Shown here: one piece after another, positions 27,101 to 32,911 of the stretch | Position numbering within the stretch: the stretch's first letter is position 1 | Layout: each line of letters starts with the position of its first letter | Source: DATMXS01 sp035561355 | GTDB lineage: Bacteria > Acidobacteriota > Terriglobia > Bryobacterales > Bryobacteraceae | Length of the DNA stretch: 32,911 nucleotides | Reading direction: 5' to 3' | Assembly (NCBI GenBank): GCA_035561355.1 | Contig: DATMXS010000150.1 | Coordinates: forward strand, 1 to 32,911 | The notes under the pieces: model-generated | The model's database searches: none | What the model saw: the letters and a program-made list of their open reading frames with translations, nothing else | Told to the model about the DNA's origin: nothing | Translations under genes and position numbers: made by a program

Positions 27101-27208
27101 AGTGCCGCAAACCGAGGGATCTTGCCTTCCCCAGACGGGCAAAACAAGCAGCAGGCACAAAGCCGCAATGAGCACGCGCGAACTTCTACGCATCAGGGTT
27201 TGCTTCAT
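24155..27208 (-). CDS. Large secreted protein with HEVGH metalloprotease motif and Solibacter-type C-terminal domain
   Basis: About 1017 residues from the ATG at 27206-27208; an alternative ATG at 27191-27193 would also keep the signal peptide (RRSSRVLIAALCLLLVLPVW). In order there is a nidogen-like (NIDO) beta domain (about 145-290, FRFPFFGRQYGDVFINSDGN), a region with the zinc-binding motif HEVGH at about 411-415 and a possible further ligand in GASHWSF about 30 residues on, and LDQYLMGL. Ig-like repeats (about 600-790, VTIPAGATSATFTLDG) follow, then a C-terminal part (about 800-1017, GVVNAASFLPGTAPGSLASL, then VEIYATGLG) that matches TIGR03437. It is probably exported. Protease activity is inferred from the motif only. 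It is divergent from the AIM24 gene by 28 bp. Confidence 0.83.
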   Translation of the reverse strand: MKQTLMRRSSRVLIAALCLLLVLPVWGRQDPSVCGTYRGRLQEELYRHKRNVAHRARLRSGTRSAGVGTAGVAAGPVYATRPDAGDIAIVEASDGVVAVPNTFDLNGRTVTFTPSGANAAAYSVSSGPGSYDAQAETGGQKVPDFGDDEAQLLTLPFRFPFFGRQYGDVFINSDGNLTFGAWDTSSSERSLGRFNSGPPRIAALFDDLDPSTSSQGVRVLTSSSRVVISWVGVPEWTPTGPSGSHTFQLRLYPDGKVEFAWWSSSPNAAVVGIAPGGLTGNTNVVDLTNPVAGSLSGSIGERFGTSDELDFVTIAQKFYATHDDAYDYLVIFNGLRMADSGNSLASTRPIRVGFSGNGDTQVDFGKEFGSPSRLQALIHMAYPGQYPDDLLNTKLWNLGRGTDTSIGVLAHEVGHLWMAYASVADPNGDPDYSPMLGFGASHWSFNFNSEASLLEGNKIQDNGSGGFLTTRATEVYSGLDQYLMGLRAPEDVMTAHPMFYVANARNASGPVSNSRHPALNVALTGERRNVDIGELLSRYGRRIPDQTVSQKRFRLAFILVVPKDQQPADGDLEKINRFRTMFEPYFEQAAQGRASGETTLRRAMHLSTFPAAGVLRGGSVTAKITVETPSEANLTVSLNRGTGVTNAPASVTIPAGATSATFTLDGLRVGVEELVATPSDGVYETVRSNIQVLDSASELKVTLISGGNQIARPNTTLLDPLVLRVVDRNNLPYPGIRVNASVRTGGQLDQNSAVSDENGLVQFRWTPGDSPLNELKVTVEGAASSGIAYAWSRPAFEARGVVNAASFLPGTAPGSLASLFGVNLATAEAYASRIPLPFELGRVQVLVKGLPVPLLYVSPLQINFVMPAGTPVGSNEIIVVNTSLGSVGESAPMVVTVDQVAPAIFDDPGAKVGAIHVAGESVKTNARPARGGEYVEIYATGLGSVHATERGQETDRPVTVFLDGQPLTDVPYAGLNGNYVGLYQVNARVPAGKPAGRYPVVLEIGGKSSLPVFIQVQ

Positions 27209-27236
27209 TGTAAGATACTCGTTCGGAGCCCAACAA

Positions 27237-28103
27237 ATGCCGTTTTGCACCAACTGCGGGAACCAGATCGCCGGAAATCCGCGTTATTGCCCGAGTTGTG
27301 GGCGCTCTCTTGGCAGCGTTCAACCGGGGTCAGCCGAGGCGCCGGTCGCGCTGACACCGCTCGAATACACGATTCAGGGTGACAACCTTCAGATCGTCCG
27401 TGTCCGTCTTCAACCTGGACAGGAAGTATACGCCGAAGCCGGCAAGATGGTTTACAAGCAGCAGCAGGTTCAGTGGGAAAGCCGTATGACCGGCGACACC
27501 CTGGGCCAGAAGATTTGGGGCGCGCTGAAGCGCAAGGTCATGGGCGAGTCACTGTTCTTCACGTACTTCCGGACGTCGTCCCCAGGCGAGGTCGGCTTCG
27601 CCGGCAGCTATCCCGGCCGCGTCCAGGCTTTCGATCTGAAGCCTGCGGAAAGCGTCCTGGTCCAGCGCGACAGCTTCATCTGCGCCCAGAGCCCCGCACA
27701 GATCAACATCGCGCTGGTGAAAAAGATCGGCGCGGGCCTGTTCGGTGGCGAGGGCTTTATCCTCGAAAAGCTCACCGGTCCCGGGGTCGTCTTCATTCAC
27801 GCTGGCGGTGACTTCGTCGAGTTCACGCTTGCTCCCGGCGAGGTGCTCCAGGTCGATACCGGCTGCATCGTCGCGTTCGACGAGTCGGTTCAGTACGACA
27901 TCCAGATGGCCGGCGGCATCAAGACTGCGATCTTCGGCGGAGAGGGACTGTTCCTTGCAACGCTCACGGGCCCCGGCCGTGTGATCATCCAAAGCATGAC
28001 GCTCGCCAAGTTGCGCCGCGAACTCGCCCCGATGCCCGGTGGAGGCGACCAGAGCGGACCGCTCGGCAACTTCAACGTCGGGAACATCTTCGGAAACGAT
28101 TAG
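27237..28103 (+). CDS. AIM24/TIGR00266-family protein with N-terminal zinc ribbon
   Basis: A 288-residue protein from the ATG at 27237, which has GGAG 8 bases upstream; the longer open frame from 27102 would run through the neighbour's promoter and lacks a signal. Cys4, Cys7, Cys18 and Cys21 (CTNC...CPSC) form a zinc ribbon. From about residue 40 the protein matches the AIM24/TIGR00266 family of beta-prism-like repeats, with Gly-rich strands such as GAGLFGGEGFILEKLTGPG and IFGGEGLFLATLTGPG. The family's molecular role is unclear in bacteria; the yeast member is a mitochondrial inner-membrane protein. No signal peptide is seen, so it is probably cytoplasmic. Confidence 0.87.
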   Translation: MPFCTNCGNQIAGNPRYCPSCGRSLGSVQPGSAEAPVALTPLEYTIQGDNLQIVRVRLQPGQEVYAEAGKMVYKQQQVQWESRMTGDTLGQKIWGALKRKVMGESLFFTYFRTSSPGEVGFAGSYPGRVQAFDLKPAESVLVQRDSFICAQSPAQINIALVKKIGAGLFGGEGFILEKLTGPGVVFIHAGGDFVEFTLAPGEVLQVDTGCIVAFDESVQYDIQMAGGIKTAIFGGEGLFLATLTGPGRVIIQSMTLAKLRRELAPMPGGGDQSGPLGNFNVGNIFGND

Positions 28104-28279
28104 AGCGGGCGGCGCCACCGGTCACGCAAGCAAGAACCACGACAGTAACGCAGCTGCGGGGCTTGTGCTGTGCCGGCTCGCCGCGTCTTCCCGCTGGGAG
28201 CTCAGCCCGGGCGTGGTGGGCCACGCGACGGCGCCACAGACAGCGCGCAGCCGTTGGACGGGTCTCGAAGAACTCGAAA

Positions 28280-28309
28280 GAGCGGCGACTCGGATAGTTG
28301 CCGCCGCTC
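28280..28309 (-). terminator. Hairpin terminator between convergent genes
   Basis: Eight-bp arms GAGCGGCG (28280-28287) and CGCCGCTC (28302-28309) enclose a 14-base loop. Read on the minus strand the stem is followed by TTTC, a weak T-run, about 15 bp past the oxidoreductase stop. A smaller stem GCGTGG/CCACGC lies at 28211-28226 on the AIM24 side. The remaining part of 28104-28323 shows no gene. Confidence 0.5.
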
Positions 28310-28323
28310 GTATTCTCAGCAGG

Positions 28324-29853
28324 CTACCCCCAGCTCCCGCGATAGGCCGGGTCGATAAAGCCGTTAGCCCGGTCGGAATTGGTGACCTTCATCGCAGCCG
28401 AGTCCCACTCGAACCGTTCGCCCGGAAGCCTCTGCGCCAGGCACCCCAGCAGGAACGCTTCCGTCACCGGAGCCTGCACCTCGAACGCGGTCGCTGCCTT
28501 CGGGCCGCCTTTGCAGGCGGTAATCCACTGTTGTACCGCGCCCTCTTCACTCTGCCCGCCCGCGCCACGCTGGCGAGGCGGCGCCACGTAGTTCTTGGAC
28601 TCGGGATATACGCGCGGGTTGTTCCCGTTGAAGCCCGCCAGCAAGAGTCCCTTGTCGCCGACGTACATCACCCCCTCGCCGCGGTGCCGGAACAATGCGC
28701 GGTCCTGCTCCTTCAAGCCGCGAGGTTGCCGGGGCGCGAGTCCGCCGTCGTACCAGGCGAGGTGAACAGGTCCGCGTCCGCCCGCCTCGGGGAAGTCCAG
28801 GTGAACAATCGACGCGGCTGGGTAAGTCTCAGCGTGAGATTCGCTCGAATACGCTTCGAACGTGGTGGGCGGCGTGAGGCCGAGGATCTTGAACAGTCCG
28901 GCGAAGCTATAGCAGCCCATGTCGCCGAAGGAGCCGCAGCCGAAGTCGTGCCACCCGCGCCAAACGAAGGGCAGGTACGCCTTGTTATACGGACGCTCCG
29001 GCGCGGGACCCAGCCACATATTCCAATCGAGCGCCGCCGGGACCGGCATGGCCTCGGCAGGCCTCTCGACGCCCTGCGGCCAGTACGGCCGGCTGGACCA
29101 GTTATGCACTTCGCGCACTTTGCCGATCGCGCCATCGGCGAGCCATGAGGCTATGAGCTTCGTCGATTCACTAGTCGGGTTGTTCACCGGCAGCGACGTT
29201 GCGACCTTCGTTTCCGCCGCCAGCGCCGCCATTCGCCGCGCCTCGCCCACCGTGTGGGTCATCGGCTTCTGGCACAGGACGTGTTTGCGGCTCCGCATCG
29301 CAGCCATCGAAATCGGCGCGTGCCAGTGGTCCGGCGTGGCGACGTAGACGGCGTCCAGGCTCTTCTCTTTTTCGAGAAGCTCGCGGAAGTCCCCGTACGC
29401 CTTGCAGCCGGTATACGTGCCGGCCGTTTGCCGCGAACCGTAGTAAGCCTCCACAACGCGCTTCGCGGGATCGCGGCCGCCCATGCCCAGGCTGGTACTG
29501 AAGGTGTGGGTCAGGTTGACGCGGCCCGGCGAGGCCAGGTCCTCGCCCCACTTCTCATAGCCCTTGCCGAGAAGTTCCCGCGCGGAAGTCAGCAGCGCGT
29601 TGGACCCGTACTCGGCGTAATCCTTGCTGCCCTGGTTGCAGTCGCAGACGGCGACCACCTGAACATCCGGCCGTACCAGGAGCTCTTCCATCATGACGGC
29701 CATGCCCTGCCGGCCCATGCCGATACAGGCCAACTCAACCTTATCGCTAGGGGCTGTCTGCCCCCGGCCAAGCACGTGCCGGGGAACCACCGAAAATGCT
29801 GCGGCTGCGGCGAACTGTCGTCGCGTCACCGCTCTTGAGCTTCGGCTTTCCAT
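28324..29853 (-). CDS. Tat-exported Gfo/Idh/MocA-family oxidoreductase
   Basis: A 509-residue NAD(P)-dependent sugar oxidoreductase family member. Residues 1-29 (TRRQFAAAAAFSVVPRHVLG) form a twin-arginine signal, so the protein is exported with its cofactor bound. The Rossmann motif is GMGRQG (45-50). The family EKP motif appears as QKP at 195-197 (CQKPMTHTVGEA), a variant I recall from exported members. Relatives oxidise or transiently oxidise sugars, for example at C3. It lies 3 bp downstream of the isomerase-like gene, with AAAGG upstream of its ATG, so the two form an operon. They probably act in sequence on the same periplasmic sugar. Confidence 0.88.
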   Translation of the reverse strand: MESRSSRAVTRRQFAAAAAFSVVPRHVLGRGQTAPSDKVELACIGMGRQGMAVMMEELLVRPDVQVVAVCDCNQGSKDYAEYGSNALLTSARELLGKGYEKWGEDLASPGRVNLTHTFSTSLGMGGRDPAKRVVEAYYGSRQTAGTYTGCKAYGDFRELLEKEKSLDAVYVATPDHWHAPISMAAMRSRKHVLCQKPMTHTVGEARRMAALAAETKVATSLPVNNPTSESTKLIASWLADGAIGKVREVHNWSSRPYWPQGVERPAEAMPVPAALDWNMWLGPAPERPYNKAYLPFVWRGWHDFGCGSFGDMGCYSFAGLFKILGLTPPTTFEAYSSESHAETYPAASIVHLDFPEAGGRGPVHLAWYDGGLAPRQPRGLKEQDRALFRHRGEGVMYVGDKGLLLAGFNGNNPRVYPESKNYVAPPRQRGAGGQSEEGAVQQWITACKGGPKAATAFEVQAPVTEAFLLGCLAQRLPGERFEWDSAAMKVTNSDRANGFIDPAYRGSWG

Positions 29854-29856
29854 GGA

Positions 29857-30759
29857 TCAACCTTTCTTCAATACGACGCGCTCTGTAATGACCTTGGCCT
29901 CGAGGACGGTCTTGACCTCGTCTTCGAACTGCTGCTCGACGGGAACCTTCTGGCCCCGTTCGCGCCGCGGCGTGACTTCGATTCCCCAATAACCCGCATA
30001 GCCGCCATCGAGAGCAGTCTTCACCAGCTTTTCGGCGTCGAACGCGGGGTCCATCGCCGGGCCCCAGGTGCCCTTCACGGACAGCCCTTTCGCGTACGGC
30101 AGAATCTTTCGAACCGCCGCGTAGCGGTCCTCGCCCTTGTTCCAGTTGCCGAGATCGCAGAGTAGCCCGAATTTCGGGTGGTTTACTTTCTTGACCAGCG
30201 CGACGAGGACGTCGGGATCGGACGAAGCGGCCCCGTGGTTCTCCACTATGACGTTCAAATCCGATCCGGCGGAGTACTCGAGAATCGAATTGAGCGTTTC
30301 CGCGGCGCGGTCCACCAGATCGCGATCCTGCTTCCAGTCTGCGGCGCCTCCGTACACGTTGCAGCGGACCGAGATGCAGCCGAGGTAGTGCGCGGTGTCG
30401 ATCCACTTGCGGTGGGCGATGGCCGCCTGCCTGCGTTCAGCCTTGTCGGGAGACGCAGTGGCGCCTTCGCCGTCCACCATGAGGATGGTAGAGCGCACGC
30501 CGCTGTCGGCGCAAGCGCGCTTGACCTTCTGGAGATAGGTGAGCACCGGGTTCTCGAAGAACTGATTGACGTGTTCGAGTGCATCGATGCCGAGCTTGTT
30601 TCGAAGGATGCCGGGTAATTCGAGCAGCTTCCACTTGCCCTGAAAGAAGCTGGCGCTGAAGGACCATTCCGCCAGGGAGATGCCTTGCGGAGCCGCCGCC
30701 ATACCGGGAACGGCAAGCGCAGCCGTCGAAGTGAGAAAACCACGTCGCGAGAGAGACAT
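29857..30759 (-). CDS. Tat-exported sugar phosphate isomerase/epimerase-like TIM barrel
   Basis: A 300-residue protein from the ATG at 30757-30759, chosen over the GTG at 30777 because it starts at the Tat signal MSLSRRGFLTSTAALAVPG and has AAGGG upstream. The rest fits the xylose-isomerase-like TIM barrel family. Plausible metal-binding positions are the Glu in VIVENHG, the Asp in LLCDLGNW and the Glu in GYWGIEVTPRR. Exported members are proposed to act on free or oxidised (3-keto) sugars rather than phosphorylated ones. It is first in a two-gene operon with the oxidoreductase. Confidence 0.85.
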   Translation of the reverse strand: MSLSRRGFLTSTAALAVPGMAAAPQGISLAEWSFSASFFQGKWKLLELPGILRNKLGIDALEHVNQFFENPVLTYLQKVKRACADSGVRSTILMVDGEGATASPDKAERRQAAIAHRKWIDTAHYLGCISVRCNVYGGAADWKQDRDLVDRAAETLNSILEYSAGSDLNVIVENHGAASSDPDVLVALVKKVNHPKFGLLCDLGNWNKGEDRYAAVRKILPYAKGLSVKGTWGPAMDPAFDAEKLVKTALDGGYAGYWGIEVTPRRERGQKVPVEQQFEDEVKTVLEAKVITERVVLKKG

Positions 30760-30792
30760 TGCCCTTGAATCGAACACAAACAGCGGCGAATG

Positions 30793-32911
30793 TCAATCCC
30801 GACTCGTGCCAGGCGACGGGGCGCGCTCCGCCGGAGGAAACAGGACCAGGAAGGAACTCCCTTGCCCCGGCGCACTGAACACTTTCATCGCCCCCTTGTG
30901 CCCACGCACGATTCCGGCCACTGCGGGCAGTCCCATCCCGCGGCCGTGGAATTTGGTGGTGAAGAACGGATCGAAGATCTTCGCCTTCGTCGCTTCGTCC
31001 ATTCCGCAGCCGGTATCCCGAACCTCCAGATAGACGTACCGCCCGGGCGCGATCTGCGCATCGCCGAGTTCCGCGATAAACCGCTCATCGATGTCTCGCA
31101 CGCCGGTTTTCACGGAAACGACCCCGGCGCGGCCTTCTATCGCTTCCGTCGCATTGATGACCAGGTTCATCAATACCTGCTGGATCTGGCTGCGATCCGC
31201 CGTGATCGCCGGAAGCCCGCCTTCCAGATCGATCTGGAGACAGATTCCGTCCGAAGCCGTTGACCGGGCGAGGTCAACCACTTCGTTCACCACTTCCGAG
31301 AGATCTACGGGTTCGACTACGAAACGCCCCTGACCGGAATACGCGAGCATCTGCTTCGTCACGTGTGCCGCCCGCTCACCGGCGTGCATAATCCGGTTGA
31401 GCACCTCCTGGAGAGGGCTGTCAGGCGGCACCATGTCCGTCCCGAGGCTGGCGTTTCCGATTACGCCGACGAGAAGGTTGTTGAAATCGTGCGCCACGCC
31501 GGCGGCGAGTACCGCGACGCTCTCCATCTTCTGCGCCTGCCTCAGCCGCTCCTCGCTCCGTTTTCGCTCGGTCACGTCCAGCACTTGGGACAGGATCGAG
31601 GTCAGTTTTCCCTGTGCATCATAGAGCGCCGAGTTGTACCATTCGCACTCGATGATCGAACCGTCTTTGGTGTAATTGCGGTTCAGGTTCACATTCCGGG
31701 TATGCGTGCGGGTGAACATGGCCTCCGAAACTTTGTAGACCCCCTCGGCGTCGTCCTCGTAAACCCAGCGCATCTGTGCTATGGATTTCCCGAGGATCTC
31801 CTCCGCGCTCCATCCGAATACCTTCCGCGCCTCCTCAGACCAGCGAATCACGCGAAACTCGGGATCGAACTCGATGACCGCGAGGGGCGAGTTGTCTATG
31901 TGCGCGCTCAGGCGCTGCATGGCTTCCGCAAGCGCTTGTTCCGCCCGGCGTCGTTCGGTGACGTCGTCGAACACAGCCACCGTAGCAACAATCTGTCCGC
32001 CACTGCCCCGGACGGGAGCCGCGCGGAAATTCAGCGTGGCACTCGACCCGTCGGTTCGCAGCAATACAACGTCCTCGCCCTCGACCGTTTCACCCCGCGC
32101 TGCTCGCAGCATAGGCGACTCATCCTGCTGGTATGGCCGCCCGTCCGGGTAAAACATGTAGTCCCAGGACGGGGCGCCGTGGCTCGTGTCCTGCAAAATC
32201 CGCTTCGCCCGCTCGCTGAAGAGAAGGATCTTCCCGGAAAGCGCATCCGTGACGATCACCCCCGAAGGCATCTGGTTGAGGATCGCCTCCAACCGCGCTT
32301 CGCTGTCCCGAAGCCGCCGTTCCATCTCTAGTTGCTGTGTGACATCCGTGTTCGTGCCGAACCACGTGACGATGCGCCCTGCGGAGTCGCGGATCGGCAT
32401 CGCTCTCGACAGAAACCACCGGTAGTCGCCGTTCTTCGAACGCAGTGGAAACGTGTCTTCCCACACTTCGCCCGCCTTGAGGCTCTCTTTGAAACCGGCA
32501 ACCACACGCGCGACATGATCGGGATGGAGTACGTTCTGCCCGCCCCAACCTCGCGCCTCCTCGGGCGTGGTCCCTGTGTATTCGTACCAGCGACGGTTGT
32601 ACCAATAGATGGAGCCCTCTGCGTCCGCCATCCACGCGAACTGAGCGATATTGTCCGCCATAGCCCGGAACCGTTCCTCGCTCTCGCGCAACGCCTCCTG
32701 CGCCCGCTTGCGCTCGGTAGTCTCCTCAGCGGCAACGCTGATGCCCACTATGCGGCCCTGGCTATCCTTAAGTGGTAGCCAGCGCTCATTCCACGACCGC
32801 ACGATTCCTGGCTCCGCCGGGCTCGTGCCCGTGATCTCAAAATCGAGCAGCGGCTCGCCAGTCTCGAGGATACGCCGCTGCGCAGCCTCCACCTGATCGC
32901 CGAGATCGGGC
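30793..32911 (-). CDS. Multi-PAS sensor histidine kinase, 5' end beyond window
   Basis: At least 705 codons are visible. A GTG at 32890-32892 could be read as a start, but the frame continues to the window edge with PAS-like sequence, so the gene is taken as truncated. Four PAS or PAC units can be seen. Counting from the GTG, they lie at about 1-62 (partial), 72-190, 197-315 and 325-445, each ending in a (V/E)(T/E)(T/Q)ER-type linker. HisKA His468 lies in AAGVAHDFNN. The HATPase follows with MNLVINATEA, DTGCGM and GRGMGLPAV. There is no receiver and no transmembrane helix in the visible part, so it is probably a soluble sensor. It resembles the kinase at 2717 in its HisKA segment. Its stop is 33 bp from the isomerase start. 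Confidence 0.9.
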   Translation of the reverse strand, partial: PDLGDQVEAAQRRILETGEPLLDFEITGTSPAEPGIVRSWNERWLPLKDSQGRIVGISVAAEETTERKRAQEALRESEERFRAMADNIAQFAWMADAEGSIYWYNRRWYEYTGTTPEEARGWGGQNVLHPDHVARVVAGFKESLKAGEVWEDTFPLRSKNGDYRWFLSRAMPIRDSAGRIVTWFGTNTDVTQQLEMERRLRDSEARLEAILNQMPSGVIVTDALSGKILLFSERAKRILQDTSHGAPSWDYMFYPDGRPYQQDESPMLRAARGETVEGEDVVLLRTDGSSATLNFRAAPVRGSGGQIVATVAVFDDVTERRRAEQALAEAMQRLSAHIDNSPLAVIEFDPEFRVIRWSEEARKVFGWSAEEILGKSIAQMRWVYEDDAEGVYKVSEAMFTRTHTRNVNLNRNYTKDGSIIECEWYNSALYDAQGKLTSILSQVLDVTERKRSEERLRQAQKMESVAVLAAGVAHDFNNLLVGVIGNASLGTDMVPPDSPLQEVLNRIMHAGERAAHVTKQMLAYSGQGRFVVEPVDLSEVVNEVVDLARSTASDGICLQIDLEGGLPAITADRSQIQQVLMNLVINATEAIEGRAGVVSVKTGVRDIDERFIAELGDAQIAPGRYVYLEVRDTGCGMDEATKAKIFDPFFTTKFHGRGMGLPAVAGIVRGHKGAMKVFSAPGQGSSFLVLFPPAERAPSPGTSRD

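Noticed and set aside
27102..27236. 45-residue N-terminal extension of the AIM24-family protein
   Set aside because: It would overlap the secreted protein's signal peptide coding region, and the zinc ribbon naturally begins at the ATG at 27237 with GGAG upstream.

Overview
The window looks like a chromosomal segment from a GC-rich member of the Acidobacteriota, most likely the Bryobacterales/Solibacter group. The best single clue is the C-terminal part of the large secreted protein at 24155-27208. It reads like the repeat-like domain catalogued as the 'Solibacter uncharacterized C-terminal domain' (TIGR03437). Several Tat-type secreted sugar enzymes, a DUF362 protein and a CHASE3-type hybrid histidine kinase fit the same lineage. 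The assignment comes from memory of these families; no database search was run. I see no tRNA, rRNA, insertion sequence, prophage or CRISPR array.

Layout. Bases 1-2405 (minus strand) hold an export operon: a lipoprotein HlyD-type adaptor, a second membrane-anchored HlyD-type adaptor, and the first 30 codons of a third coupled gene. A 311-bp divergent spacer with inverted repeats leads to a hybrid histidine kinase (2717-5152, plus). Next is a minus-strand cdaA-cdaR-glmM cluster (5169-8070), which links c-di-AMP synthesis to cell-wall precursor synthesis. It is followed by a translationally coupled pair, a DUF362 protein and an unrecognised secreted protein (8097-10546), and by an isolated fliM (10620-11498) divergent from mtaB (11595-12881). 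A classic housekeeping block follows on the minus strand: SRP RNA, dnaX, ybaB, recR (12887-15613).

The second half is more accessory. It holds an apparent fusion of an enolase-superfamily enzyme with a DUF6807 (PmoA-like) domain (15723-17708), an SRPBCC protein, a DinB/DUF1572 protein, a membrane-anchored hemerythrin and an asparagine synthase. Then come two tandem paralogous secreted proteins of unknown function (22043-24043), ending in three consecutive hairpins. After these lie a secreted protein with an HEVGH zinc-protease motif, a zinc-ribbon AIM24-family protein, a Tat-exported Gfo/Idh/MocA oxidoreductase paired with a Tat-exported sugar isomerase-like TIM barrel, and the 3' part of a multi-PAS histidine kinase that runs off the right edge.

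How they fit together. Most is ordinary chromosomal gene content. The points most worth following are: (i) the enolase-DUF6807 fusion and the periplasmic oxidoreductase/isomerase pair, which together suggest extracytoplasmic sugar or sugar-acid processing; (ii) the tandem paralogues with a shared GD..S(V/L)(R/K).A..RRI.G signature; (iii) a repeated -10-like hexamer placed exactly 8 nt before three start codons that lack good ribosome binding sites, suggesting leaderless transcripts; and (iv) a FliM that appears to lack the N-terminal CheY-binding peptide. I did not find convincing evidence for a new defence or mobile system.
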